Origin: JBOZRQ01 sp050789255
Lineage (GTDB): Bacteria; Bacillota; Sulfobacillia; Symbiobacteriales; Symbiobacteriaceae
Direction of reading: 5' to 3'
DNA length: 64,000 nucleotides
NCBI GenBank assembly: GCA_050789255.1
Contig: JBOZRQ010000015.1
Location: 186,001-250,000, forward strand
This document shows positions 7,353 to 16,282 of this stretch, one piece after another. The translations under genes and the position numbers were made by a program. Within the stretch, counting starts at the first letter, position 1. Every line of letters starts with the position of its first letter. The notes under the pieces are model-generated. The model was not told the DNA's origin, ran no database searches, and saw nothing but the letters and a program-made list of their open reading frames with translations.

Positions 7353-9167
7353 TTACGGGTTGCCCAGCCTGTCAACGAAGGTGTGCCAGCGCCAGAAGAT
7401 CGGATCCTTCGGGGCGAGCCCCGGGTTGCCCATGTCTCCGCCGATCGCGCCATGAACCCCGTTATGCCACCCCTCAAAGATTACCCAGAAGGCGTCGCTA
7501 TTCGGGAAATCGGACCGCTTGAGGCGCGGGGCGCCCGCCGGTGAGCAAGGCGACGGAGCCAGGCCGCCGGCCGCCGTGAAGTACGAGGGCAGGTTGCGGG
7601 GCACGTACCCGTTGTTGCGGCCATTGTGGTCGACGGAGATGCCCCTGGGGAACGGCGTGCCCGGATCCCAGACCGCCAAAGCCGGGTAGCCGAACTCCGT
7701 CCGCCAGCTGTTAAAACGCGCCACGAAGTCATGGTGGAAGGTGTAGAAGCGGGTGCCAGGTCCCTTGCAGCCATTGAAGGTGGCCCGGGTCGGCGTCTCG
7801 CCCGGATTCCAGCCGAAGCGATAGGTCTGATGCCAGGTCAGGTGCTCGCTCAGGACCTGCGAACCATGGTTCCACACGTAGAAGTCCTCCGCCTGGCGGT
7901 CGATGTCGTTGTTATTGCGCTCCACCTCAAAGATCTCCTGGGCCGTACACACCTGCTGGTTCGCATCGATCACGGTCAGGCTCACCATGTGCTTGCCGAC
8001 CTGCTTCCAGTAGAAGCTGATCGCCTGCTGGTCGTAATCCGCCGGCTGCATGGCGGTCGTGCTCCAACCGCTCGCAACGGTCTCGGTGTAGTCCTTGATG
8101 TGCATGCCCTGAACCGCCCAGTGATACGAGAAGGGCGCCGTCCCGCCGCTGACCTTGGCCTCCAACCCAATATGCTGACCGCTGTTGACCAGCGGGCGGT
8201 CAATGCCCAGGGCGGGCAGATGACGGAAGCCGGAGGTAGCGGGATTCGGCTTCTCCCCGCCGCCCACGATCTCGACCGAGCAGGCGTTGGCGTTCAGGAA
8301 CAGCGGCACCGCCTGCAGCAGCAGATCGTCGGCGAACTCCACCGAGGAGTCAAAGGTAAGCAGCCCTTGGAAAGAGCCGGGTCTCATCGGCTCTGCGCAC
8401 ACGATCAGGGAATGGATCTCCCCGGGCGCAAGCATAAAGGGCTCGAACGGCACGCCGCAAAGGCTGAACACCTCGTCCCCTTCAATCAGGGCCGATTCGA
8501 CCATCAGCGGCCCCTGGCCCAGGTTTGTCACCGTGACCGTCTCCTGGAGCAAGTAGGGAGAGTGCATCGGCTCTTCGGGGTTATGTGCGACGGTGCTCCC
8601 GAAATGGACCTGGGCGGGCGATACGGCCTGGGCTGCCGGCGTGGCCTCCCGGATGATGGTGATGATGCGGGCCGCCGGATCGTAGGCGATCTGCCCGCCA
8701 AGCGCCTCCACAACGGCCCGCACGGGCAGCATGGTCCGGCCGGGCGGGTCAATCACAGGCGCCTGGTCCAGGGTGACAGTCTCGGGCTGGGCTTCATCCA
8801 CGTCGTATACCAGCATCGTCCGGCCCGACACCGAAAGGTCCAGCAGGCGCCTCGTGACGGGATGGACCAGGGCGATGCGCTGGCCTTCGGGTTGATAGGA
8901 GACCGCCGCTCCCATGGCGTCAGCAACGTACCGGACCGGCAGGAGCGTCCGCTCCGACGTCGGGTCGATGCGCGGGGCGACATCCATCTCCCTGGGCTCG
9001 CCATTGACGGTGTAGATCGTCGAGCCAATCTGGAATCGGATCTCGACCATGGCGGCCTCGGCCTCGTCATGGTTCTCAGCCAAGGCCGGAACCGGGAGCA
9101 GGAGCAGCGTAGTAATAAGCAGAGCCATGGCGGTTACGCGGCGCCCCAGTCCTGAACGCAAGCACAC
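7353..9167 (-). CDS. Secreted stalk-domain protein with tyrosinase-like copper domain
   Basis: About 604 residues from a GTG at 9167 behind AAGGGGG (an in-frame GTG 18 bp earlier lacks a ribosome site). Order: signal peptide ending near ALA-EN; copper-amine-oxidase N-terminal (stalk) repeats with RTLLPVRYVADAMG and RTMLPVRAVVEALGG; an HYDIN/ASPM-like beta domain (TNLGQGPLMVESALI); a PKD-like segment (GGTAPFSYHWAV); and a C-terminal tyrosinase/hemocyanin-like domain. The last has FYTFHHDFVARF (about 474-485) for CuA, HNGVH (H568, H572) and DPIFWRWHTFVDRL (H595) for CuB. The usual HH before the CuB ligand is WH. Probably an extracellular copper oxidase of phenols, but activity is unproven. Monocistronic. 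Confidence 0.75.
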   Translation of the reverse strand: MCLRSGLGRRVTAMALLITTLLLLPVPALAENHDEAEAAMVEIRFQIGSTIYTVNGEPREMDVAPRIDPTSERTLLPVRYVADAMGAAVSYQPEGQRIALVHPVTRRLLDLSVSGRTMLVYDVDEAQPETVTLDQAPVIDPPGRTMLPVRAVVEALGGQIAYDPAARIITIIREATPAAQAVSPAQVHFGSTVAHNPEEPMHSPYLLQETVTVTNLGQGPLMVESALIEGDEVFSLCGVPFEPFMLAPGEIHSLIVCAEPMRPGSFQGLLTFDSSVEFADDLLLQAVPLFLNANACSVEIVGGGEKPNPATSGFRHLPALGIDRPLVNSGQHIGLEAKVSGGTAPFSYHWAVQGMHIKDYTETVASGWSTTAMQPADYDQQAISFYWKQVGKHMVSLTVIDANQQVCTAQEIFEVERNNNDIDRQAEDFYVWNHGSQVLSEHLTWHQTYRFGWNPGETPTRATFNGCKGPGTRFYTFHHDFVARFNSWRTEFGYPALAVWDPGTPFPRGISVDHNGRNNGYVPRNLPSYFTAAGGLAPSPCSPAGAPRLKRSDFPNSDAFWVIFEGWHNGVHGAIGGDMGNPGLAPKDPIFWRWHTFVDRLGNP

Positions 9168-9267
9168 GGTACAAGCCCCCTTCACAGTTGGAAGATTCTA
9201 GGTTCAATGATCAAGGTCACGGCACCGTTACGTCAACACGAACGTTAAAAGATTTTTCGAACAAAAA

Positions 9268-9296
9268 AGAGGGCCACCCGTGCAGGTGACCCTCTT
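9268..9296 (-). terminator. Terminator after AhpD-like gene
   Basis: AAGAGGGTCACC/GGGTGGCCCTCTT stem on the minus strand followed by TTTTTTG: a strong intrinsic terminator. Confidence 0.9.
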
Positions 9297-9316
9297 ACTG
9301 CTTGCTTCTACGGCGC

Positions 9317-9847
9317 TTAGGAGGCCGAATCCATCGGAACGCCCATCTCCTTGCTGAAGCGGTTCATGCCGGCCACCATCAGCACGGTGTCAGTGACCTC
9401 CTGGATCTCATCGTCGGAACAGCCGTGGGCCTCCATCAGTCCGGGATCGGCCCGATCCGGGTCGTCCGCGCAGGACCTGGCGAAGGCCAGCATGGCCCGT
9501 GTGGCATCGGTCAGCTGTTCTGCGTCGCCGTGGACGATGAGGCTGTCCACAATCGGCCCGGGCACGCCAAGCAGCACCAGCCGCCGGGCATGGAACTCCA
9601 GCGAGTACGCACAGCGGTTCCGCCGGGAGACAATCACCCCGATCATCTCCTTGACGGTCCGCGGCAGCCCGCCCTCCAGGAGCGTGCAGCGGAAGGCGGT
9701 CCAGTTCTGCACCAGCACATCGAGATTGACCGCCGCCATCGCCTTAAAGACATTAGGAACCAACCCGAGGCCCAGGCGCGCCCGAATCTCTTCGTAGACC
9801 CGCATCGGCGCTCCCGATTCATGCTCCCCCACCAGACGCACTCCCAT
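9317..9847 (-). CDS. Carboxymuconolactone decarboxylase / AhpD-like protein
   Basis: 176 residues from the ATG at 9847 (AGGGGGG ribosome site); longer in-frame starts upstream have none. All-helical AhpD/CMD fold is suggested by VYEEIRARLG, the LPRTVKEMIGVIVSRRNRC helix and the CAYSLEFHARRL motif. AhpD-type peroxidase-related proteins carry CxxC-x2-H; here the motif is C-AYSLEFH, so one catalytic Cys is replaced by Ser (C..S..H). That argues for a non-redox or altered role, such as peroxidase-like protein of unknown substrate. A plausible sigma-A promoter lies at 9921-9949. Monocistronic. Confidence 0.75.
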   Translation of the reverse strand: MGVRLVGEHESGAPMRVYEEIRARLGLGLVPNVFKAMAAVNLDVLVQNWTAFRCTLLEGGLPRTVKEMIGVIVSRRNRCAYSLEFHARRLVLLGVPGPIVDSLIVHGDAEQLTDATRAMLAFARSCADDPDRADPGLMEAHGCSDDEIQEVTDTVLMVAGMNRFSKEMGVPMDSAS

Positions 9848-9920
9848 GTCGAACGCCCCCCTGCCCGACACTTGAGACGCAAACCACCCGTTTACGCCCG
9901 TCCACTTATTTATGGACAAG

Positions 9921-9949
9921 AGTGTATCATGACACATTGGTGCTTTCCA
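9921..9949 (-). promoter_or_regulatory. Candidate sigma-A promoter of AhpD-like gene
   Basis: Minus strand TGGAAA, 17-bp spacer, TACACT with TG one base upstream (extended -10). Four of six matches in each box. Confidence 0.35.
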
Positions 9950-9989
9950 GTGGTGAAAAATGATTCTGGTAGACGAAATACTTATAGCA

Positions 9990-10979
9990 CTATCGTACCG
10001 GGGTGAAACCTGGCGTAACGGGGCGGTCCGCCGCACGTATCGCGGCGATGTCGCGCCGGGCGCCGCTCAATACCTCGGTCAGCAGGGGGTCGCCTCCCGC
10101 ACCGAGCACCCGCCGGGGGCACAACTGCATGCAGGTCTTGCAGTCGACGCACGCAGCCGCCTGAAAGCCCAGGGTCCAGACCCCGTCCTCCTCCCTGCCG
10201 GACAGGGCGCCGGTCGGGCAGAAGGCGACGCAGATGGTGCAGCCGTTACAGCCCTCGGCAGCCTGCCGGGTGGGCCAGCTCAGGGTCGCCGGGCCATCGA
10301 CGGACTCAAACCGTTTGATCCACCGCAGACGCCTGGCGGGCACCTTCGCCGGGAGCCGTACCGGATTGACCTCCCGGTCGGGCAGCAGGGTCTGGCTGGT
10401 CTGGACAGCCGAGACCCGCCAGAAGCCCAGCAGCTCCCGCCTGGTCAGGCTGCGGTGCTGTGCTGAGCCGCCCCCGTGCGCCGCAGTCCAGCGCGGCGGC
10501 TCCTGCACCCCGAGCGCTAAGAGCGTCGCTGAGGCGGATGCCAGGGCCGCCCTGGCCTGCTCCCCGCCTTTCTGCCAGGGGCACGCCGCACAGTCGCCCG
10601 CCGCCAACTCGAGGCCGGGCGCCCGGCTGCCCAGGTCAACCAGGTGATCAGCCGAGAGGTAGCCCAGGCACGGCAATTCCACGCCATCGCCCGCTGCCCG
10701 GGAGCACCGGACCCGGGTGGCCCCCGCCAGGCGCTCGTCGGCCACCCCGTGCACCTGAAGGGCGGCGGTGGGGCAGGCGCCGACGCAGATTCCGCACCGC
10801 ACGCACTTGCCCGGGTCGACCGTTACCCGGCCATTCTCGTAGCCCATCGCCTCCGGCGGGCAGGCGGCGGAGCAGGCGCGACAGGCCGACCGCCGGTGCC
10901 TGGCCCGCAGGCAGGCTTGATGATTGATCAGCACGGGCTCGGGGTCGACCACCTTCAGCCACTTCTCCAGCCCGAACAT
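9990..10979 (-). CDS. Multi-cluster 4Fe-4S ferredoxin-type protein
   Basis: 329-residue protein with at least four Cys clusters of the 4Fe-4S ferredoxin type: CRACSAACPPEA and CVRCGICVGACPTAA near the N-terminus (about residues 33-73), and CNGCTICVAFCPTGA and CVDCKTCMQLCPRRV near the C-terminus (about 243-292). The middle 150 residues carry further Cys (CSRAAG, CLGY, CAACPW) but no recognised domain. No signal peptide and no membrane helix, so it is cytoplasmic. ATG at 10979 follows GGGGGGAGGG. It may pass electrons between unknown partners; no oxidoreductase gene is adjacent, the next gene being a chemoreceptor. Confidence 0.75.
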   Translation of the reverse strand: MFGLEKWLKVVDPEPVLINHQACLRARHRRSACRACSAACPPEAMGYENGRVTVDPGKCVRCGICVGACPTAALQVHGVADERLAGATRVRCSRAAGDGVELPCLGYLSADHLVDLGSRAPGLELAAGDCAACPWQKGGEQARAALASASATLLALGVQEPPRWTAAHGGGSAQHRSLTRRELLGFWRVSAVQTSQTLLPDREVNPVRLPAKVPARRLRWIKRFESVDGPATLSWPTRQAAEGCNGCTICVAFCPTGALSGREEDGVWTLGFQAAACVDCKTCMQLCPRRVLGAGGDPLLTEVLSGARRDIAAIRAADRPVTPGFTPVR

Positions 10980-11050
10980 CGAAATCCCTCCCCCCTGATT
11001 GTCGCGCCTCGGGTTGGAGAGCCTCTATCGACTGTTCGGCTCATGTGTGC

Positions 11051-13186
11051 TTAGGTACGGAAGTGCTCTACCGACCGGTCCAGCGACTCCGTCACAGCCC
11101 CGAGCCGTTGGACGGACTGGACCATCTTGCTCACAGACTGACCCAGGGCGTCCAACTGCCCGGAGACTCCCTGGATCGCTGCGAAGTTTTGCTGTGCCAG
11201 GGAGTTGAGGTCGCCAATGGCGCTGCGGACTGACTCGCCGCCCGAGGCCATCTCCTCGGCGGAGGCAGAGTTCTCCTCTGCCACGGCCGCGAGGGTCTGG
11301 AACGTGCTCGCCAGGCGGCCATGCGCCTCCACCAGGGCCACCGCAGCCTCCCGAATGGTGCCGGCCTCCGCGGAGCTCTCGCTTACTGCCGCCAGGATCG
11401 CCTCCAGCGCCTCGCCCGCCTCGCCGGCCCGTTCGGCGCCGGCCCTGGCCGCGGCAGCCCCTTCCTGCATCGACTGCCCGACCGTACGCACACCGTCCTG
11501 GAGGGAGGCCAGGATCTTGCCGATCTCCCTCGCGGAGCGGCCGGAGCGGTCTGCCAGCTTGCGGACCTCGTCGGCTACGACGGCGAAGCCACGCCCGGCC
11601 TCGCCGGCCCGGGCGGCCTCAATGGCGGCGTTCAGGGCCAGCAGGTTTGTCTGATCGGCGATCGAAGCCAGCTCCGCCAGAATGCTCCCGATCGCCTCCG
11701 ACCGGGCGCCGAGCTCGCTGACCTGCTTGGCGGCGAGGCTGACCCGCTCGTCGGTGGAGCGAATCCCGGCGAGGGCGCCCTCGACCGTCGTCTTGCCGGT
11801 AGCGCCGGCCACAGCCACACGCTCGACGGCGGCGGCCAGCTTCGCGATGCCCTCCGAGACCACCTCGGCCTGTCTGGACGCCGTGGCCACGACGCTGGCG
11901 GCCTGCCCCACCTCCACAGCCTGATGCGAAGCGGTATTGGCGATCTGCGCCACCGCGGAGACCAGTTCGCCAACCACACCCTTCGCCGTGCTCAGCCGCT
12001 CCTGCTGATGTGCAGTCGCGGTCTCCACCTCGGTCAAGGTATGCTCAAAGGCATCGGCAATGGCGGTCTGCGCCCGATCCGCGGTGCCCGACGCGTTCCG
12101 GAGCTGATCGGCTGCGGATCCGACCTCCCCCACCGCCCCCTTCACGCTCGCCACGTGGTCACGCAGGGCAGTCTGCATGGTGCTCAATGCCCTCGCCATG
12201 TCGCCCAGCTCATCGGCCCGCCGAAGGCTCAGTGACGCCGTGAAGTCACCGGCGCCAAGTCGAGCCACAAACCCGTTCATGACGGCGACCGGCTTGCTAA
12301 GGCTACGGGAGACCACTGTCGCCAGGATTGCCACCGCCAGGACCACGGCGCCGAGCAGGCTCAGGATCGACTGATCCATGCGGTCGGCAGCCGCCAGTGC
12401 CTCAGCGCTGTCCATCTGCGCCACCAGCACCCAGCCCTGGGGAAGCAGGCGCTGAACGGTCAGCACGTTCTTCCCGCCCTGCGGCACGGTACCGACCTCG
12501 GTCTTGCCGGCCCGGGCCCGCTGTACGGCTGGCTCATCGGCCATAGCTGCCTGCTTTTCCACCAGGGCGGCATCCGGATGGGCCATCGCCTTGTTGTCGG
12601 CGTCCACAAGCCAGGCAAAGCCCGTCGCGCCGATCTTGCTCTGACTGACCATGGCGGAGACCTGTTTCAGGTCAATCGTGCTGCTTAGCACCCCTTGCGT
12701 CACGCCGCCGTTCTTGATCGGAACGGCCACCACCAGCCCGGGCTTGCCCGTCGTCTTCGAGATCAGGGTCTGATAGCCGCGCTCCGCGCCGCCCGCCACC
12801 TGCTGGAACCAGGCCCGGTCGGAGATCGAGTTCAGGGCCGAGTCATCGGACTTGGCCACATTCATACCGCCCATTCCGGATGTCTGGACAACCATCAGGT
12901 CGGTGCGGCTCTTGGCCAGCGCCTGGAGCACCGGTTTCTGCTGGGCGGCGTCCATGGTGACCATGGCAGACTGCTGCGCAGCAGCCCGAAGGAGCTGTTC
13001 ATGCATATCCACGTAGTTCTGGATTCCGCCTGCGACCTTGTCCAGTTCCTGAGTCAGATTCCGTGCCGCCGCCGCCTCGAGCTCGGTGCGGCTCCACTGC
13101 CTAAGCATGAAGCCAAGGAGCCCGACCGGGAGAATGCTGACCGCTACCATCGCGGCGACGATTCTCCAAAATACACCAATTCTCAC
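11051..13186 (-). CDS. Methyl-accepting chemotaxis protein with Cache sensor
   Basis: 711-residue chemoreceptor: N-terminal transmembrane helix (about 8-28), an extracellular double-Cache-like sensor (about 35-265, including RAWFQQVAGG and GATGFAWLVDADN), a second membrane helix (about 272-292), a HAMP domain, then a long coiled coil with the conserved tip SIADQTNLLALNAAIEAARA. Start is a GTG at 13186 behind GGGGGATAATC. The sensed ligand is unknown; small amino or organic acids are typical of this fold. No che genes lie nearby, so it would act through receptors and kinases encoded elsewhere. An AATATACGTAT motif upstream is shared with the second chemoreceptor of the window. Confidence 0.95.
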   Translation of the reverse strand: MRIGVFWRIVAAMVAVSILPVGLLGFMLRQWSRTELEAAAARNLTQELDKVAGGIQNYVDMHEQLLRAAAQQSAMVTMDAAQQKPVLQALAKSRTDLMVVQTSGMGGMNVAKSDDSALNSISDRAWFQQVAGGAERGYQTLISKTTGKPGLVVAVPIKNGGVTQGVLSSTIDLKQVSAMVSQSKIGATGFAWLVDADNKAMAHPDAALVEKQAAMADEPAVQRARAGKTEVGTVPQGGKNVLTVQRLLPQGWVLVAQMDSAEALAAADRMDQSILSLLGAVVLAVAILATVVSRSLSKPVAVMNGFVARLGAGDFTASLSLRRADELGDMARALSTMQTALRDHVASVKGAVGEVGSAADQLRNASGTADRAQTAIADAFEHTLTEVETATAHQQERLSTAKGVVGELVSAVAQIANTASHQAVEVGQAASVVATASRQAEVVSEGIAKLAAAVERVAVAGATGKTTVEGALAGIRSTDERVSLAAKQVSELGARSEAIGSILAELASIADQTNLLALNAAIEAARAGEAGRGFAVVADEVRKLADRSGRSAREIGKILASLQDGVRTVGQSMQEGAAAARAGAERAGEAGEALEAILAAVSESSAEAGTIREAAVALVEAHGRLASTFQTLAAVAEENSASAEEMASGGESVRSAIGDLNSLAQQNFAAIQGVSGQLDALGQSVSKMVQSVQRLGAVTESLDRSVEHFRT

Positions 13187-13230
13187 TGTCGATTATCCCC
13201 CTACCAAATTTTTATAGTTACCCCATCTAA

Positions 13231-13241
13231 ATACGTATATT
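13231..13241 (-). promoter_or_regulatory. AATATACGTAT motif upstream of chemoreceptor gene
   Basis: Contains palindromic ATACGTAT, 45 bp before the start codon. The same 11 bases occur 39 bp before the other chemoreceptor gene (35003-35013). Confidence 0.35.
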
Positions 13242-13289
13242 TCCCGGGATTTCCTGTCTAGGTTGTTCCGCTTTACGAACAAAATACAG

Positions 13290-13323
13290 AAACGCCCGCA
13301 GCCTTGATCGGCAGCGGGCGTTT
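13290..13323 (-). terminator. Terminator after secDF
   Basis: AAACGCCCGC...GCGGGCGTTT stem, ten base pairs, just after the secF stop; the T run is part of the stem. Confidence 0.85.
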
Positions 13324-13333
13324 GTCTGTGGAG

Positions 13334-14272
13334 TTACGCCTTGGCAGGCGAGCCCTTGGCAGCGGGCGACTTGGTCTTGGTCTTCTTCTCGTCCGCCTGC
13401 TCCCAGAAGAGCCACAGCGCAGCGGCGATGAAGATCGAGGAGTAGGTGCCGGAGGTGATGCCGATCAGGAGCGTCATGGAGAAGTCCCAGATCGAATCGC
13501 CGCCGAGCGCCAGCAGGGCGATCAGCATCATCTGCACGGAAACGCCGGTGTACAGCGACCGGGTGATAACCTCCTGGATGGCCCGGGTGGCGAGCACGTC
13601 CAGCGGCTCATTCTTCTTGCGGTTCTTCAGATCCTCACGGATCCGGTCAAACACGACGACGGTGTCGTTCATCGAGTAACCGAGCACGGTCAGAACCGCA
13701 GCCACGAAGGCCGAGTTGATCTGCACCCGGAAGACGGACATCAGGCCGAGGGTGATCACCAGGTCGTGAACCAGAGCGGCCACGGCGGTGATGCCGAACT
13801 TGAACTGGAACCGCCACCAGATGTAGAGAATCTGGAGCACGGCAGCGATGGCGATGGCCATGGCCGCACGCTGGGTCAGCTCAGAGGAGACGCTGCCCGA
13901 GACGGTCTCCTCGCCCACCTTCTTGTAGGCGCCGATGCTCTCGAGGTCCTTGTACAGCTTCTCACGGCCAGCCGTGTCAAGCTCCTTGGTGGTGATCAGG
14001 AACTCGGACTTGTCGGTGGCTTCGGCGCCCTTGACCTGCGCAGCCTTGACGACCGGGACTGCCCCCGTGGAGTCAGTGACAACCCGCTCGACGTCGCCAA
14101 CGGCCACAACCTTGTCATACTGGACGTCCAGCAGCACGCCGCCGGTGAAGTCGATGCCCTTGTTCATGCCGAGCGTGAAGAGCGCCACCAGGCTGGCCAC
14201 CGTCAGGACGATGGAGAAGGTGACCCACGCCTTGGCGTGCTTCATGTAGTTGATCTTCGTGAGGAAGTTCAT
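13334..14272 (-). CDS. secF: Protein translocase subunit SecF
   Basis: 312 residues starting MNFLTKINY at 14272; the ATG overlaps the secD stop (TAATG), so SecF is coupled to SecD. Six membrane segments with the SecF landmarks: GIDFTGGVLLDV near residue 40, a periplasmic-side loop, and GYSMNDTVVVFDRIRE in the RND-like C-terminal half. SecDF uses the proton gradient to help pull preproteins through SecYEG. The tail is Lys/Ala-rich and cytoplasmic. SecD and SecF are separate genes, as in many Clostridia, while Bacillus has a fused SecDF. Confidence 0.95.
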   Translation of the reverse strand: MNFLTKINYMKHAKAWVTFSIVLTVASLVALFTLGMNKGIDFTGGVLLDVQYDKVVAVGDVERVVTDSTGAVPVVKAAQVKGAEATDKSEFLITTKELDTAGREKLYKDLESIGAYKKVGEETVSGSVSSELTQRAAMAIAIAAVLQILYIWWRFQFKFGITAVAALVHDLVITLGLMSVFRVQINSAFVAAVLTVLGYSMNDTVVVFDRIREDLKNRKKNEPLDVLATRAIQEVITRSLYTGVSVQMMLIALLALGGDSIWDFSMTLLIGITSGTYSSIFIAAALWLFWEQADEKKTKTKSPAAKGSPAKA

Positions 14273-15492
14273 TAGCGAGCCACCTCCTTGACGCCAAACA
14301 GGTTCTTGCCGAACCAGCCGGTGGCAACGCAGAGGTTGATCAGCCAGCGGGTCAGGGTGATGGCGGTGAACATCGAGAGGCCGACGCCGACGACCAGGGT
14401 GAGGGCGAAGCCCTTGACCGGGCCGGTGCCCAGGTACCACAGAATGATACCGGCCAGGGCCGTGGTCACGTTGGAGTCGATAACGGTGGCATAGGCCCGG
14501 CTGAAGCCGGCGTCGATGCCGGAGCGCAGGCCCTTGCCGGCCCGCAGCTCCTCCTTGATGCGCTCGAAGATGATGACGTTGGCGTCAACCGCCATGCCGA
14601 TCGAGAGCAGCAGGCCCGCGATGCCCGGCAGCGTAAAGACGGCGTTGATGGCGATCAGGAAGCCCAGCGTCAGGAAGGAGTACACGATCAGGGCGATGTT
14701 GGCCATCAGACCGGGCACCCGGTAGAGGATCAGCATGAAGAGCACCACAGCCACCAGGCCGATCACGCCCGCCTCAGCGGACTTGGCCAGGGAGTCGGCG
14801 CCCAGCGTGGCGGTAACCACGCGGCTCTCCTCCATGACCAGCTTGACCGGCAGGGCGCCGCCGTTGATCAGGTCGGAGAGGGTCTGGGCCTCCTCCACGC
14901 TGAAGTTGCCGGTGATGACGGCCTCGTCGCCGACGATTTCGCTCTCAACCCGCGGGGCCGAGATCACTTCTTCGTCGAGCATGATGGAGATGGTCTGGCC
15001 GACCCACTTCTTGGTGGCCTCCTCGAACTTCTTGGGGCCCTCGCCCTGCAGCTTCAGGGTGACGAGGTAGCCGCCGTTCTGCTGGCTGCTGGCCACACCG
15101 GCCCTGGCAATGTCCTTGCCGTTGAGGACCACGTTGCCGTCGGGATCCTTGAAGGTAAGCGCTGCGGTCTTACCGATGATCTCCTGCGCCTTCTCGGTGT
15201 CCTGCACGTCGGCGATCTCGACGACGATGCGGTTCTGGCCGTCGATCTGAACGACCGGCTCCGAGACGCCCAGCTTGTTAATACGATTCTCGATGACCTT
15301 CTTGGCCGCCTCAATCTTCTCCTTGGTCACGGGGCCAAGGTCGGACTCGACGCCCTTCAGCTTCATGTGGACGCCGCCCTTGAGGTCCAGGCCGAGCTTC
15401 ATGTGCGAATCAATGGGGTTCACTGCGGTGAAGTAGTACCCGACGCCGGCCAGCGCCAGGACCAGTGTCAATAGAATCGAAGCGGCCCGCAT
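14272..15492 (-). CDS. secD: Protein translocase subunit SecD
   Basis: 406 residues. The ATG at 15492 follows AAAGGAGG, which is clearer than the in-frame start 42 bp upstream. Landmarks: LGLDLKGGVHMKL near residue 37, a long extracytoplasmic P1 region with IGKTAALTFKDPDG, and the RND motif MAVDANVIIFERIKEEL with five hydrophobic segments in the C-terminal half. Works with SecF in preprotein export. A good sigma-A promoter lies at 15534-15562, so secD-secF forms its own transcription unit that ends at the 13290-13323 terminator. Confidence 0.95.
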   Translation of the reverse strand: MRAASILLTLVLALAGVGYYFTAVNPIDSHMKLGLDLKGGVHMKLKGVESDLGPVTKEKIEAAKKVIENRINKLGVSEPVVQIDGQNRIVVEIADVQDTEKAQEIIGKTAALTFKDPDGNVVLNGKDIARAGVASSQQNGGYLVTLKLQGEGPKKFEEATKKWVGQTISIMLDEEVISAPRVESEIVGDEAVITGNFSVEEAQTLSDLINGGALPVKLVMEESRVVTATLGADSLAKSAEAGVIGLVAVVLFMLILYRVPGLMANIALIVYSFLTLGFLIAINAVFTLPGIAGLLLSIGMAVDANVIIFERIKEELRAGKGLRSGIDAGFSRAYATVIDSNVTTALAGIILWYLGTGPVKGFALTLVVGVGLSMFTAITLTRWLINLCVATGWFGKNLFGVKEVAR

Positions 15493-15533
15493 GGCCCGTC
15501 CTCCTTTAAGTATCCAATATACCTGCCTAAGCA

Positions 15534-15562
15534 ATTCTACGGGCCGAATGGAGCCGTGTCAA
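15534..15562 (-). promoter_or_regulatory. Sigma-A promoter of secDF
   Basis: Minus strand TTGACA, 17-bp spacer, TAGAAT, about 40 bp before the secD start. Confidence 0.75.
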
Positions 15563-15589
15563 CCTTAGCAGGGTTGGACGTTCTGACAA

Positions 15590-16255
15590 TTACAGCAGTC
15601 TCGTGTCATTGATGACCAGTTCAAACTTGCAGCCGAAGAACTGTGCGGCACGCCGGCACATGACCATGCGCACCAGGAAGATCTCAAAGTACTCCATGAT
15701 CGCAATAATTGATGTATCAATCTCGAGCATGAGGCGAATCTTCTTCTCTTCGGGCACGGCCACCAGATCACTGTGGGTCACCGCGTAATTCACCCGGTCG
15801 TGAATATCAAAGGTGGCGATCTCGCGGTTGTAGACCCGGCTGCGGTGCACGTCGGACTTGTCGGCCAGGATCAGGGCGGCGGCCAGGTCGTTGACCGGGT
15901 TGCCATACTCCTCCTCATGGTTGCCGATCGCTGCCATGACCTCGGCGATCTCGTCGGGCTCCATGCCCAGGCGGGTGAGGATGGTATGGGCCAGAAGGGC
16001 GCTGGTCTGCCCGTGGTCGTGGCGGTTTACCAGGTTGCCAATGTCGTGCAGCTGTGCGGCAATGCCCGCCAGCTCCCGCCTCCGCTCGGGTCGCCCCATG
16101 TCCTCAATCAACTTCATGGCGCGATGGGCCACCAACCCCACATGACGGAGGCCGTGCTCTGTGAAACCAATGGCAGAGAGCATCTCCTGCGCCTTCACAA
16201 TGTAGGTCCGGACCTCGGGATCGGCCTTGATCGTCTGGAAGGTGACTTCGGACAT
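15590..16255 (-). CDS. HD-domain phosphohydrolase
   Basis: 221 residues with an HD-domain metal site: H38 (HGLRHVGLVAH), H70-D71 (AAQLHDIGN) and a later DKSDVHRSR Asp. The family hydrolyses nucleotides, cyclic dinucleotides or other phosphoesters; the closest in arrangement are small stand-alone HD proteins with 'HD-GYP-lite' HDIGN core, but the GYP motif is absent. The remaining C-terminal 75 residues contain no recognised domain. ATG at 16255 follows AGGAGCGG. It lies 27 bp after the signal peptidase gene on the same strand and may be cotranscribed with it. Confidence 0.8.
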   Translation of the reverse strand: MSEVTFQTIKADPEVRTYIVKAQEMLSAIGFTEHGLRHVGLVAHRAMKLIEDMGRPERRRELAGIAAQLHDIGNLVNRHDHGQTSALLAHTILTRLGMEPDEIAEVMAAIGNHEEEYGNPVNDLAAALILADKSDVHRSRVYNREIATFDIHDRVNYAVTHSDLVAVPEEKKIRLMLEIDTSIIAIMEYFEIFLVRMVMCRRAAQFFGCKFELVINDTRLL

Positions 16256-16282
16256 GGGTCTGTTACCGCTCCTCTTTCGTGT

